Origin: Leptolyngbya sp. SIO1E4
GTDB lineage: Bacteria; Cyanobacteriota; Cyanobacteriia; Phormidesmidales; Phormidesmidaceae
Direction of reading: 5' to 3'
Length of the DNA: 64,000 nucleotides
Assembly (NCBI GenBank): GCA_010672825.2
Contig: JAAHFU020000002.1
Location: forward strand, 632,001 to 696,000
Shown here: positions 28,073 through 36,402 of the stretch, one piece after another
Position numbering within the stretch: the stretch's first letter is position 1
How the letters are laid out: the number at the start of each line of letters is the position of its first letter
Notes under the pieces: model-generated
Database searches by the model: none
What the model was told of the DNA's origin: nothing
The model's input: the letters and a program-made list of their open reading frames with translations, nothing else
Made by a program: the position numbers and the translations under genes

Positions 28073-28221
28073 AGAGGAACAACGCACAATGTACAGGTAA
28101 TGTACAGGTAAAGACACACCTCTCACTGTAGCTGTGATCTTAGACTACTCTTTCGTTGAATCTCAGATTGATCAGCTTTAACGGCAAAATACTATAAGCG
28201 ACTGGTGTAAGGAGAACCCCC

Positions 28222-29616
28222 ATGACGCGTCCCTTTAACCACTACATGGATCAAATTATTGACTTAGTGGCGCGATATCGCGATCGCGTGGATTATCTGG
28301 CTATTCGCTTAGAAGAATCGGAAGGCACTGATATCTTGCTGCGGGGAGGAAAAGTAGAAACCCTGAGTGAGGGCATCTCTCTGGGGGGGCAAATTCGTGC
28401 CTGCCATCGAGGGGGATGGGGCTTTGCAGGTTTTAATCGGTTAGAAGAACTGGCAGAACGCATTGAAGGGGCGATCGCAGCAGCCCGGCTAGTGGGCAAC
28501 GATGAAACTCAGTTGGCTGCTATTGAGGCAGTCCAAACGACATATCAATTAGCGATGACAGGCAGTAGCCCCCGTCAGGTCTCCCTAGCCCATAAAAAAG
28601 GCCTTTGCTCCCACTACGCCGACATTCTGCAGAGCGTTGATGATCGCATTACCACCACGTCTGTGCGGTATAACGACGTGACCCAGCACATTTTGCTGGT
28701 TACTTCTGAGGGGACTCAGATTGACCAAAGCTGGTCAGATATGGAAATTCGTCTGGCAGCAACGGCACGGAATGGCACGACTGTGCAAACCGGGCGGGAA
28801 ACCAATGGCTCTCGCCAGGCGTTTGAAGACCTAGAAAATTTAGATATTCAGGTTCGCGGTGCGGCCCAGCGAGCCGTCGCCGCGTTAGATCTGCCGCCCG
28901 TTAAAGGCAACACCTATGAAGTCGTGATTGACCCCATTTTGACGGGGCTCTTTGTCCATGAAGCCTTTGGACACCTCTCGGAAGCGGATATGGCTTATGA
29001 AAATCCAGATTTGCTGGAAGTCATGACCCTGGGGCGGCGATTTGGCCCTGACAACTTACACATTTTTGACGGGGCAGCCCTCGAAGGACACCGGGGTAGC
29101 TACCAGTACGACGATGAAGGCGCCCCGGCCAAAACCACTCAACTGATTAAAAATGGCGTGTTAGTCGGACGGCTGCACTCCCGGGAAACAGCCGGAAAGT
29201 TAGATGAACAACCCACAGGGAATGCCCGCTGCCTGAGCTATCATTACCCGCCCCTGGTGCGCATGACGAACACCTGGATCGCTCGAGGAGACACCCCCGT
29301 TAATGCGCTGTTTACAGATATTCAAGAAGGCGTATATGCCCGCAATTGGCTGGGCGGCATGACCAACGGGGAAATGTTCACCTTCACAGCGGGGGAAGCC
29401 TGGATGATCCGGAATGGCGAATTGGCAGAGCCTGTTCGGGATGTGACGCTATCTGGCAATGTGTTTCGCACCCTTGCAGACATCACCGCGATCGGCGATG
29501 ACTTTTACTGGGATGAGTCGGGTGGCTGTGGCAAAGGCGGTCAAAGCGGCTTGCCCGTCGGTTGTGGTGGCCCTAGCTTACGCATTCGCAATGTGGTCGT
29601 AGGGGGGGAAGCTTAG
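28222..29616 (+). CDS. tldD: TldD/PmbA family metalloprotease (TldD-type)
   Basis: 464 residues, normal for the family. The zinc motif HEAFGH (His246, Glu247, His251) lies in LFVHEAFGHLSEADM, and the C-terminal half has the family motifs NARCLSYHYPPLVRMTNT and GEMFTFTAGEAW. TldD works with TldE (PmbA) as a peptidase that processes small modified peptides. The motif-bearing subunit is TldD, so a pmbA/tldE gene should lie elsewhere. GGAGAA precedes the ATG by 7 bases. A RecB-like nuclease gene starts only 5 bases after the stop, so the two are co-transcribed. Confidence 0.9.
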   Translation: MTRPFNHYMDQIIDLVARYRDRVDYLAIRLEESEGTDILLRGGKVETLSEGISLGGQIRACHRGGWGFAGFNRLEELAERIEGAIAAARLVGNDETQLAAIEAVQTTYQLAMTGSSPRQVSLAHKKGLCSHYADILQSVDDRITTTSVRYNDVTQHILLVTSEGTQIDQSWSDMEIRLAATARNGTTVQTGRETNGSRQAFEDLENLDIQVRGAAQRAVAALDLPPVKGNTYEVVIDPILTGLFVHEAFGHLSEADMAYENPDLLEVMTLGRRFGPDNLHIFDGAALEGHRGSYQYDDEGAPAKTTQLIKNGVLVGRLHSRETAGKLDEQPTGNARCLSYHYPPLVRMTNTWIARGDTPVNALFTDIQEGVYARNWLGGMTNGEMFTFTAGEAWMIRNGELAEPVRDVTLSGNVFRTLADITAIGDDFYWDESGGCGKGGQSGLPVGCGGPSLRIRNVVVGGEA

Positions 29617-29621
29617 GGTCT

Positions 29622-30401
29622 GTGCTGCGGTTATCTCAAGGGCAATTGACGCTGTTGAAATATTGTCCCCGACGATTTCAGCACACGATTTTGGAGTCCC
29701 TGACCGTCCCCCCGACCCCTGCGTTGTTGGCCGGGCAACAGTGGGGCGATCGCTTTCACCTGCTGATGCAACAGCGAGAGATGGGGCTGCCAATTGACCC
29801 TGTCTTAGCCCATGACACTGACCTGCAAGCCTGTTTGGAGCAGTTACAAGTTCAATCACCGGCCCTGTTCGACACCACTGGAGAAACCTTTCGTCAAAGT
29901 GAACATGGGCGATCGCTGAGCTTTAACGGGTACTGGTTCACCGTGGTGTACGATCTCTTGCGGCAATGGGAAGATCGAGCCGAGATTGTCGATTGGAAAA
30001 CTTACCTCCGCCCTAAAGGATTGGCCCATCTCCAAACCGACTGGCAAACACGGCTGTACTTATACGTGCTGGTCGAAACGACTCAATTTCACCCGAGTCA
30101 AGTGGCGATGACCTACTGGTTTGTCCGAGCCCGCAACCCCGAAACGGATGCCCTAACCCCCCAACAGGTTCGGATTCCATACTCTGTAGAAAACCATCTT
30201 CGAACCGGGCAAGCGCTAGAGCAATTAACCAACCAGCTGACTCGATTACTGGCCACTGGCACATCGTTTCCTCAACTTCCGCTGGGAAGTGCAAAGTGCG
30301 ACGATTGCCCTTTTGCGGTGCGCTGTCAACGGGGTAGTGCCCAGCCAGCCAATGCGATTGAGTTACCCGATCTAGCTGCGATCGAAGAGGTGGTCATCTA
30401 G
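29622..30401 (+). CDS. RecB/Cas4-like PD-(D/E)XK nuclease with cysteine cluster
   Basis: 259 residues starting at GTG, 5 bases after tldD. The N-terminus has LTLLKYCPRRFQ. The nuclease core is visible as VYDLLRQ then EIVDWKTY (D and D-x-K of the PD-(D/E)XK motif, about 108-130), followed by the Q-rich helix QTDWQTRLYLYVLVE. The C-terminus has CDDCPFAVRC. With the N-terminal Cys this makes four cysteines placed as in the Fe-S cluster of AddB/Cas4-type nucleases. It probably acts on DNA ends with a helicase, although no cas gene or helicase is near. The link to TldD is positional. Confidence 0.75.
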   Translation: MLRLSQGQLTLLKYCPRRFQHTILESLTVPPTPALLAGQQWGDRFHLLMQQREMGLPIDPVLAHDTDLQACLEQLQVQSPALFDTTGETFRQSEHGRSLSFNGYWFTVVYDLLRQWEDRAEIVDWKTYLRPKGLAHLQTDWQTRLYLYVLVETTQFHPSQVAMTYWFVRARNPETDALTPQQVRIPYSVENHLRTGQALEQLTNQLTRLLATGTSFPQLPLGSAKCDDCPFAVRCQRGSAQPANAIELPDLAAIEEVVI

Positions 30402-30439
30402 CGATTTGCATTCTGATAAAGGACATCCCAAATCCCACA

Positions 30440-30607
30440 CCCTAGCCCCTACCTTGACCCTGGATTCAAATGTATTGGACTTACAGGTATTGAACTCAGA
30501 TAAACCAGGCTATATAGCGGTATGCAGGCTGATCAAGTACACCCTAGACCCCAAACCCTAGACCCTGCCTTGGCCAAGATGTACTGGACTCAACTGAACA
30601 CAGCCAT
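30440..30607 (+). repeat. Interspersed repeat element with two imperfect units
   Basis: Unit one has CCCTAGCCCCTACCTTGACC (30440-30459) and ATGTATTGGACT (30470-30481). Unit two has CCCTAGACCCTGCCTTGGCC (30556-30575) and ATGTACTGGACT (30579-30590). The 66 bases 30542-30607 match 49612-49677 on the opposite strand at about 52 positions, with the first 25 bases identical, and the last 20 match 48746-48765 reversed at 19 positions. It lies between the converging nuclease and DUF3598 genes. Confidence 0.75.
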
Positions 30608-30644
30608 ATGTTGTGTCAGCATCCATCCTCCGGTCACCCCCTGC

Positions 30645-31469
30645 CTATTGTTGGCGAGATTCGGTCACCAGGGTAAGGCTCGCCCAGCTACCCTGTGCCG
30701 TGTACTGACGAATCAGGCGCTGGCGGCGATCGGGGGCAACCAGCCAGCCAGCTTCCAGAAAAAGTGGCTTGCGGGGTTCAATATGGGTCGGGCAGGTAGA
30801 AGATGCACCGTCTGGCAGCAGTAAGACCTGCACCGTTTGTGATCCTGATTCAAATACAATTCGCTGGTCAGAGACTGTACCTTGAGAGCTGATAGGCGGG
30901 GCATTGTCTCCAATATGGAGGGTTTGTTGCACCGTGTCTCCAGCGCGAGTAATGGCCAAACGGGTCGTATAAGTATCGCTGGGGCGCAGGTCTGGGTAGA
31001 GCGTCACCGCTTCCCCCTGCCATACACCGATCAGGCTCTCTAAGGTCAGGGTTGGCCGCTGTGACGGTGACGTCCCCTCCAGGTATTCTCGAATCAGCGT
31101 TAGCTGACTCAGTTGCTGGGTTTTGTCAAAAAGCTGCACCAGGCGCAGACGATGGTTGTGGGCAATCAGCCCTAACTCGGCTCCAAACTCTGAGAATGGC
31201 CCCCATTGCAGCGACCCCTGGGAAAAGGCTCCGTTCTCAAAAAAGAGCACACTCTTAGCAAGGGATCGATATTCCAACACGGTTTCTTGGGGAGGTTCAC
31301 CTGGGGGCTGCTTAGTGATTTCCTGGCGCATGACGTTGCCCTCATCCAAAGGTTTAAGGGCCACGACAGTCGGGACATCATTTCGAACCTCACCCTGGGG
31401 AGAGAGTTGGGTAAAGGAGCCGATCCAAGTACCGGTGTTTTTCAGCAATCGTTCCCACTGTGATGCCAT
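30645..31469 (-). CDS. DUF3598 family protein (lipocalin-like fold)
   Basis: 274 residues. The start MASQWERLLKNTGTWIGSF and the segments VLEYRSLAKSVLFFENGAFS and LIGVWQGEAVTLYPDLRPS fit DUF3598, which has two lipocalin-like beta-barrels related in fold to the CpcS/CpeS bilin lyases. No lyase activity is known for this subfamily and no phycobiliprotein gene is near. No signal peptide or membrane segment is present, so it should be soluble in the cytoplasm. Its stop is near the repeat element downstream. The upstream neighbour on the same strand, 86 bases away, is homoserine kinase. Confidence 0.8.
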   Translation of the reverse strand: MASQWERLLKNTGTWIGSFTQLSPQGEVRNDVPTVVALKPLDEGNVMRQEITKQPPGEPPQETVLEYRSLAKSVLFFENGAFSQGSLQWGPFSEFGAELGLIAHNHRLRLVQLFDKTQQLSQLTLIREYLEGTSPSQRPTLTLESLIGVWQGEAVTLYPDLRPSDTYTTRLAITRAGDTVQQTLHIGDNAPPISSQGTVSDQRIVFESGSQTVQVLLLPDGASSTCPTHIEPRKPLFLEAGWLVAPDRRQRLIRQYTAQGSWASLTLVTESRQQ

Positions 31470-31555
31470 AAGCGGATTCTTTGATGGGGTCTGGAGGTTT
31501 TGGGCCGGTTGAGGAGGAGGATGGGTAGCGAGTAGCGAGCAACTAGATCGAACGA

Positions 31556-32482
31556 CTATGGGGTAGGGGTAACAGTGGCACCGATCGCGTCGATCTGAAG
31601 GGGTACGGCATCTACGACGTCAATGTCCTGCTGTTGCCAGGCTTTAGCCATCGCCTGGGCAATTGCATCAGCTTGCTCAGGGTGCCCCAGGGCCAACAGA
31701 GTAGGGCCAGCACCGCTAATGGTAACGCCATAGGCACCCGCAACTAAGGCTGCCTGCACAACAACGTCATAGCCTGGAATCAGAGCTTTACGATAGGGTT
31801 CATGGATGCGATCGCGGATTGCGGTTCGCATCCAGTCGCCGTTGCCTGTTGCCAGGGCTCGCAGTAACAGCCCGAGATGGCCAAGGGTGTACACGGCATC
31901 CGCACGAGAATACTGCTGCGGCAACACCTGGCGAGCTTTCGCCGTAGACACCTCAAAGGCAGGAATTACCACAACCGGCACGATGTCTGGGTGCCAGGGC
32001 ACTTCGCAGAGTGTACCTTGGCCTTCATCATCCACGGTAGCCAGGCGACACCCCCCCAGCAGCGCAGGCACCACATTATCGGGATGACCTTCAATATCAG
32101 TGGCGAGTTGAGCTAACGCCCCTGACTGTAACGGAAACCCTGCCAGAGCATTTGCCCCCAAAATCCCTCCCACAATCGCCGTTGAAGAACTCCCCAGCCC
32201 CCGGGCCAGGGGGACATCCAAGGCAATCTCCAGCCGTATGGAGGGCAAGGGGCGATCAATGTGCTTGAAATACTGACAGAAGGCCTCGTAGGCGAGATTA
32301 GAAGAATCCGTGGGAACGCGATCGCATCCCGCACCGGTCACTTCAATTTTTAGCGACTCTTTCCCTAGAGTATTTATAAATGTGAAGCGGTTATAGCGAG
32401 TTAACGCTGCCCCTAAGCAGTCGAACCCAGGGCCAATATTGGCCGTCGTTGCAGGCACCGAAACCAAAAACGATTCAGACAC
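31556..32482 (-). CDS. thrB: Homoserine kinase
   Basis: 308 residues. It phosphorylates homoserine with ATP in threonine biosynthesis. GHMP-kinase motifs are clear: VPATTANIGPGFDCLGAAL at the N-terminus, LARGLGSSSTAIVGG (phosphate loop, about 92-106) and GAYGVTISGAGPTLLAL near 235. Length and order are those of ThrB. DUF3598 follows at 86 bases on the same strand; no other threonine pathway gene is adjacent. The chosen ATG starts directly before the conserved N-terminal strand. Confidence 0.95.
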   Translation of the reverse strand: MSESFLVSVPATTANIGPGFDCLGAALTRYNRFTFINTLGKESLKIEVTGAGCDRVPTDSSNLAYEAFCQYFKHIDRPLPSIRLEIALDVPLARGLGSSSTAIVGGILGANALAGFPLQSGALAQLATDIEGHPDNVVPALLGGCRLATVDDEGQGTLCEVPWHPDIVPVVVIPAFEVSTAKARQVLPQQYSRADAVYTLGHLGLLLRALATGNGDWMRTAIRDRIHEPYRKALIPGYDVVVQAALVAGAYGVTISGAGPTLLALGHPEQADAIAQAMAKAWQQQDIDVVDAVPLQIDAIGATVTPTP

Positions 32483-32824
32483 AGTACAGTAATGCCTTCA
32501 CCCATCCAGCGGATCGCATCCTACCATTCATTTAGGACAGCCTCCATGCGGGCAGGTTCTAGTTCAACCCGAATACTCAGCGGGTTACAGCCTCCCATGT
32601 CATCGTTCCTGTCGTACCTGCAGCCACGCTTCGGGCTCAGCAGGTTCAGGCTGCTTGCAAAACACGGGAGGTCATGTCAAAGAATACAGATTAAAAGCGG
32701 CCCGCCTGCAATAAACCCTTGACCCAAGCCCTATGATCACATTACAGGAACTCCATCTCCCGGCCAGGGGTCTGGCTCAACAGGGAGATATCCGCTCAAG
32801 GTGACGAATGAGGAGCGCATACCA
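32483..32824. other. Divergent intergenic region between thrB and the SLH gene
   Basis: About 340 bases without a gene. It must contain the promoters of both thrB (leftward) and the SLH protein (rightward). A GCAGGTTCAGGCTGC imperfect dyad lies at about 32638-32653. GAGGAG (32810-32815) lies 9 bases before the SLH start and looks like its ribosome-binding site. No tRNA or riboswitch was recognised. Confidence 0.4.
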
Positions 32825-33271
32825 ATGAACAGATACATCCTGGGAATAGGGCTCACTCTTTTGGGCATGGGGGCAATCGCGCCGGGAGCGATCGCCGATG
32901 ACCAGGTTCCTGCGTCGGCATCCATGTCACAGCTAGATCTGCCGCCCCTAACAACCCCCATTGAACCTAGCCCCACAACTGCTGCCCCCGCACTGGCTGA
33001 GGTTATCACCACCCCGCCGCTTTCAGACGTCTCCCCCACGCACTGGGCCTATACGGCTGTAAGCAACCTGGTTGACGCCTATGGCTGCTTGTCGGGATAC
33101 CCTGACAACACTTTTCGAGGGGATCAAGCTCTTACCCGCTATGAATTTGCGGCAGCGATGAACGCTTGCTTAGACACCTTTATTCAACGGGTAGAAGAAG
33201 AACGCCAGATCGACCTCGGGGAAGTGCTTGAACGCCAAATCGAACTGGGTGAGATGTTAGGAGATTTTTAG
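32825..33271 (+). CDS. Short SLH-domain protein, barrel-less porin relative
   Basis: 148 residues from the ATG preceded by GAGGAG. A GTG at 32801 would add 8 residues before the signal peptide and is less likely. The signal peptide ends near GAIADD. After a Pro-rich spacer there is one SLH domain at about 68-125 (SDVSPTHWAYTAVSNLV, GYPDNTFRGDQALTRYEF) that binds the pyruvylated or otherwise modified cell wall. A charged helix (RVEEERQIDLGEVLERQIEL) follows. Cyanobacterial major porins share this start but continue with a coiled coil and an OprB barrel, absent here. It is either a truncated porin or a small wall-binding protein of its own. Confidence 0.8.
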   Translation: MNRYILGIGLTLLGMGAIAPGAIADDQVPASASMSQLDLPPLTTPIEPSPTTAAPALAEVITTPPLSDVSPTHWAYTAVSNLVDAYGCLSGYPDNTFRGDQALTRYEFAAAMNACLDTFIQRVEEERQIDLGEVLERQIELGEMLGDF

Positions 33272-33321
33272 CCTTTTCACAGGAGCGCCCGTTGTGCAAG
33301 GTGCTTAGTCATCTCAAACCG

Positions 33322-34323
33322 CTATGAATCTATCACCAATACCCCCTTGCCCATCCCCTGACCGGTTTCGATCCAGTCATGGGCAGCAGCAGCCTGGTCG
33401 AGGGAAAAGGTTTTGTCCACATGAATATGAAGCTGCCCTGCTTCCAGCCAGCGGGCACAGCTTTCTAGAATTTTCGTTTGATGGCAGCGGGCATCCACAA
33501 GCGATTGAAGTTGGGGAGTGAGCATCAGTTCAAAGCTGACTCGCAAATTGCGATCGCGGGCTGTTTTCCAATGGGTATCTGGGGCTGGGGCTAATAGGGT
33601 GACAACATCGCCGCCAAAATGAACCGCCTTGAAACTTTCCGAGAGCACAGGGCCACCCACGGTATCAAAGGCAATATCGACCCCTTTGCCCTCTGTCCAA
33701 GCCATGACAGCATCAACAAAATTAATGCGCGTGTAATAAATGCAGTGGTCAGCACCCAGATGGGTCACAAACTGGGCTTTGGCCTCAGAGCTAACGGTAG
33801 TCGCAATCCGGGTATCCCTTAACTTAGCGAGCTGAATGGCCACATGACCCACCCCACCAGCGCCAGCATGGATCAGAACCCGCCGATGTGCTGCGAGTTG
33901 GGCGCGATCGTAGAGGGCTTCCCAGGCCGTTAACAACACCAGGGGGGCTGCTGCGGCCTCAGCAAAGGTCAGGCGAGCAGGCTTCGACACAGCATCCTGC
34001 TCATTCACAATGGCGTACTCTGCATAATTGCCGCGATCGCCCCCCAAACCACCACTGCAGAAAAATACCTCATCTCCAGGGCTAAACTGTCGCACTGCGG
34101 AGCCGACGCTTTCTACCACCCCAGCACCATCACAGCCCAGCACCGTAAACTTGGCGTCAGGAAAAAACGATCCTCGACTACGAATTTTGGTATCGATAGG
34201 ATTAACCCCTGCCGCCTTCAGTCGTACCCGCATTTCTGTCTCTTGCTTGATGGAGGGCATCGGTAAGTCGGTATAAGTCAAGACTTCCGGGGAGCCCGGT
34301 TGAGTAAAAATACAGGCTTTCAT
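33322..34323 (-). CDS. Zinc-independent MDR / quinone-oxidoreductase-like dehydrogenase
   Basis: 333 residues of the medium-chain dehydrogenase/reductase superfamily. The N-terminal GroES-like domain has VNPIDTKIRSRG and GCDGAGVVESVG. The Rossmann fold starts at HAGAGGVGHVAIQLAK (about 152-167) and binds NADPH. The structural zinc-binding cysteine cluster of classical alcohol dehydrogenases is absent, which fits quinone oxidoreductases or enal/enone reductases. The substrate cannot be told from sequence. It is divergent from the lipoprotein gene, with a hairpin in the spacer. Confidence 0.88.
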   Translation of the reverse strand: MKACIFTQPGSPEVLTYTDLPMPSIKQETEMRVRLKAAGVNPIDTKIRSRGSFFPDAKFTVLGCDGAGVVESVGSAVRQFSPGDEVFFCSGGLGGDRGNYAEYAIVNEQDAVSKPARLTFAEAAAAPLVLLTAWEALYDRAQLAAHRRVLIHAGAGGVGHVAIQLAKLRDTRIATTVSSEAKAQFVTHLGADHCIYYTRINFVDAVMAWTEGKGVDIAFDTVGGPVLSESFKAVHFGGDVVTLLAPAPDTHWKTARDRNLRVSFELMLTPQLQSLVDARCHQTKILESCARWLEAGQLHIHVDKTFSLDQAAAAHDWIETGQGMGKGVLVIDS

Positions 34324-34372
34324 GCTGACTCAGGGTGCGCTACAACAAGATTGATTCAACTGAATATTTTAG

Positions 34373-34398
34373 AAAACCCACCTGCAAGTGGGATTTTT
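34373..34398. terminator. Small hairpin with flanking A/T runs in divergent spacer
   Basis: CCCAC (34377-34381) pairs with GTGGG (34388-34392). AAAA precedes the stem and ATTTTT follows it, so it reads as a short intrinsic terminator on either strand. Its place upstream of two divergent genes suggests attenuation or an insulating role rather than gene-end termination. Confidence 0.45.
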
Positions 34399-34492
34399 CT
34401 TCAAAAGCGGGTCGCTATGATCAGAAAATACAGGTCTTAAATCCTTGAGCGATCGCTGCACTGGTTTCATTCATAGTTAGGGACTAACAACG

Positions 34493-35269
34493 ATGGGCAA
34501 ATGGCACCTCCCATTCTGGCTTGGCGCACTCTGTTTCCTGACCGCTTGTGGCTCCGGTACCCTCCCTCCAGAGGAATCACCAACCACGGAAGCGACACCG
34601 AGCGCTACGCCTGAGGAAACTCAAGACAGCGGCGACTCCTTGCCCCCTACGGAATCGTTAGCGGAGTCACCTCCTGAAGTGGAACCGGACGCTGCCTCAA
34701 CTGCGACCTCTGCTGCCCTAGAAGATACGATAGTGATTCCGGGGGAGCAAGTGGGGCCGGTCACCCGCGAAACCAGTCGGGCCGATCTCGTAGACTTATT
34801 TGGCGAGGCTGCCCTACAGGATACGGAGGTTCCAGTAGGGGAAGGGTTTACCGAATCTGGCACAACTGTCAATGCTGATTCAGAACAAGCCTTCTCGGTC
34901 ATCTGGGTCGATGAAAGCCAGACTCGGCCAGCGACAGTCAGGGATTTTGGCACCGCCTGGCAGATTCCAGAAGGGCTGAAGGTGGGAACCCCCTTTGCAG
35001 ACCTGCAAGCTACGTTAGGGACCTTTAATCTCTATGGATTTGCCTGGGACTATGAGGGCACTGTGGTCTTAGAAGGGTCAGATCTCGCCCAGTATTATGG
35101 GCTCTTAATTTTGCGGTTACGGCCCGATCCAGCTGCGATCGAGGCGTCTCCTGAGGCTTACCAAGCCGTCGTAGGAGATAAACTCATATCCTCGGATGAC
35201 CCGAACCTGCCCCCCCTCAACTTAGCTGTATACGAAATGATTGTGTATTTGAATCCCCCGGTGCAATAA
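34493..35269 (+). CDS. Predicted lipoprotein, unknown function
   Basis: 258 residues. The signal is a type II (lipoprotein) one: hydrophobic FWLGALCFLTACGSG with lipobox LTAC and lipidated Cys19. About 25-75 is a Pro/Thr/Ser/Glu-rich spacer. The rest is a compact alpha/beta domain (GPVTRETSRADLVDLFGEAA near 85, GLKVGTPFADLQATLGTFN near 160). Similar domains occur in cyanobacterial hypothetical proteins, with no known activity. The protein should be tethered to a membrane facing the periplasm. The GST gene starts 4 bases after the stop, so the two are an operon. Confidence 0.8.
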   Translation: MGKWHLPFWLGALCFLTACGSGTLPPEESPTTEATPSATPEETQDSGDSLPPTESLAESPPEVEPDAASTATSAALEDTIVIPGEQVGPVTRETSRADLVDLFGEAALQDTEVPVGEGFTESGTTVNADSEQAFSVIWVDESQTRPATVRDFGTAWQIPEGLKVGTPFADLQATLGTFNLYGFAWDYEGTVVLEGSDLAQYYGLLILRLRPDPAAIEASPEAYQAVVGDKLISSDDPNLPPLNLAVYEMIVYLNPPVQ

Positions 35270-35273
35270 AAGC

Positions 35274-36287
35274 ATGTCTGAACCGCGTAAACTCACTGCT
35301 AGTTTGCCCCCTGGCTTGATTGTGCGATTGGGCAAAACTGTCTGGCATACCCTGTGGCAGGTGATGATGGCTCGCCTGGCCCCAACAGATAAGACCGGGG
35401 CCTATACCCGCCCAGCCAGCGAATTTCGCCAAGGGATCGAGGGGGATGGGGCCTATTTACCAGAAGCAGACCGCTATCGGTTGATTGTGGGCATGGGATG
35501 CCCGTGGGCACACCGAACGTTGGTGGTGCGGGCTTTAAAGGGGTTGGAAGCGGCCCTTCCAGTTTGGCGGGTTTCCCCCTCCCCTAATGAAGGCCGATGG
35601 ATGTTTGATGATCCAGCTTTGGCATGGCGATCGCTACCTGATCTGTATCAGGCTGCTCATCCTGGCTACTCTGGACGCAGCACAGTGCCCGTCTTGTGGG
35701 ATACCCAAACCCGCACAATTGTGAACAACGAAAGTGCTGACCTGATCAAAATCCTGAATACCGCCTTTAACGCGGATGCAACCCACCCTGAACGGGATCT
35801 GTATCCTCAAGCACTGCGATCGCCCATTGATACCTGGAATGATCGGATCTATCACGCGATCAATAACGGGGTTTATCGCTGTGGCTTTGCCCGTACTCAG
35901 GCGGCTTATGACGACGCCTGTACGCTGCTGTTCGACACCCTGGATGAGATCGATCAGCAGTTAGCAAACCAGCGATATCTCTGTGGTAATCAGCTCACCT
36001 TAGCGGATGTCCGGCTGTTTACCACCCTGTTCCGGTTCGATGCGGTGTACCACGGGTTGTTTAAGTGCGATCGTCGCCGCATTCGCGACTATGCCCACCT
36101 CTGGCCCTACGCTCGTGACATTTACCAGCAGCCGGGTGTGGCAGATACCTGTGATGTAGAAACCATCCGTCACGATTATTACGGCAATCTCTTTCCCCTC
36201 AACCCCGGCGGCATTATTCCCCTCGGCCCGGATCCGACAGAGTGGGAACTTCCCCATGCGAGGGAACGAATTTTTGAACCCGTATAG
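35274..36287 (+). CDS. Glutathionyl-hydroquinone reductase-type glutathione S-transferase
   Basis: 337 residues. The thioredoxin-like N-terminal domain holds the Cys-Pro-Trp-Ala-His-Arg motif (Cys76, in VGMGCPWAHRTLVV), the signature of Xi-class GSTs (YqjG/EcgA type) that reduce glutathionyl-hydroquinones. The C-terminal helical domain shows QRYLCGNQLTLADVRLFTTL and the family-typical DYAHLWPYARDIYQQPGV. These soluble enzymes detoxify quinone conjugates. Length is normal. It follows the lipoprotein gene by 4 bases, an unusual pairing. Confidence 0.9.
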   Translation: MSEPRKLTASLPPGLIVRLGKTVWHTLWQVMMARLAPTDKTGAYTRPASEFRQGIEGDGAYLPEADRYRLIVGMGCPWAHRTLVVRALKGLEAALPVWRVSPSPNEGRWMFDDPALAWRSLPDLYQAAHPGYSGRSTVPVLWDTQTRTIVNNESADLIKILNTAFNADATHPERDLYPQALRSPIDTWNDRIYHAINNGVYRCGFARTQAAYDDACTLLFDTLDEIDQQLANQRYLCGNQLTLADVRLFTTLFRFDAVYHGLFKCDRRRIRDYAHLWPYARDIYQQPGVADTCDVETIRHDYYGNLFPLNPGGIIPLGPDPTEWELPHARERIFEPV

Positions 36288-36326
36288 CCCCGTGTATTTT
36301 GGTCAAGGACATCTCGTTTGCTTGAG

Positions 36327-36388
36327 GGAAACAGGGGTGTTTGCTTCAACGGCATGTCGCCCTATCCCTGTTTCCTGTCCCTGTTTCC
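36327..36388. repeat. Inverted repeat with duplicated right arm
   Basis: GGAAACAGGG (36327-36336) is complementary to CCCTGTTTCC, present twice in tandem at 36366-36375 and 36379-36388. It lies between the convergent GST and NYN genes, so it may serve as a two-way terminator, or be a small interspersed repeat. There is no T run. Confidence 0.5.
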
Positions 36389-36402
36389 TGACAAAGGGTG
36401 AC

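Noticed and set aside
32520-32660. Possible tRNA-like T-loop sequence (GGTTCTAGTTCAACCC)
   Set aside because: No acceptor stem or anticodon arm could be fitted around it.
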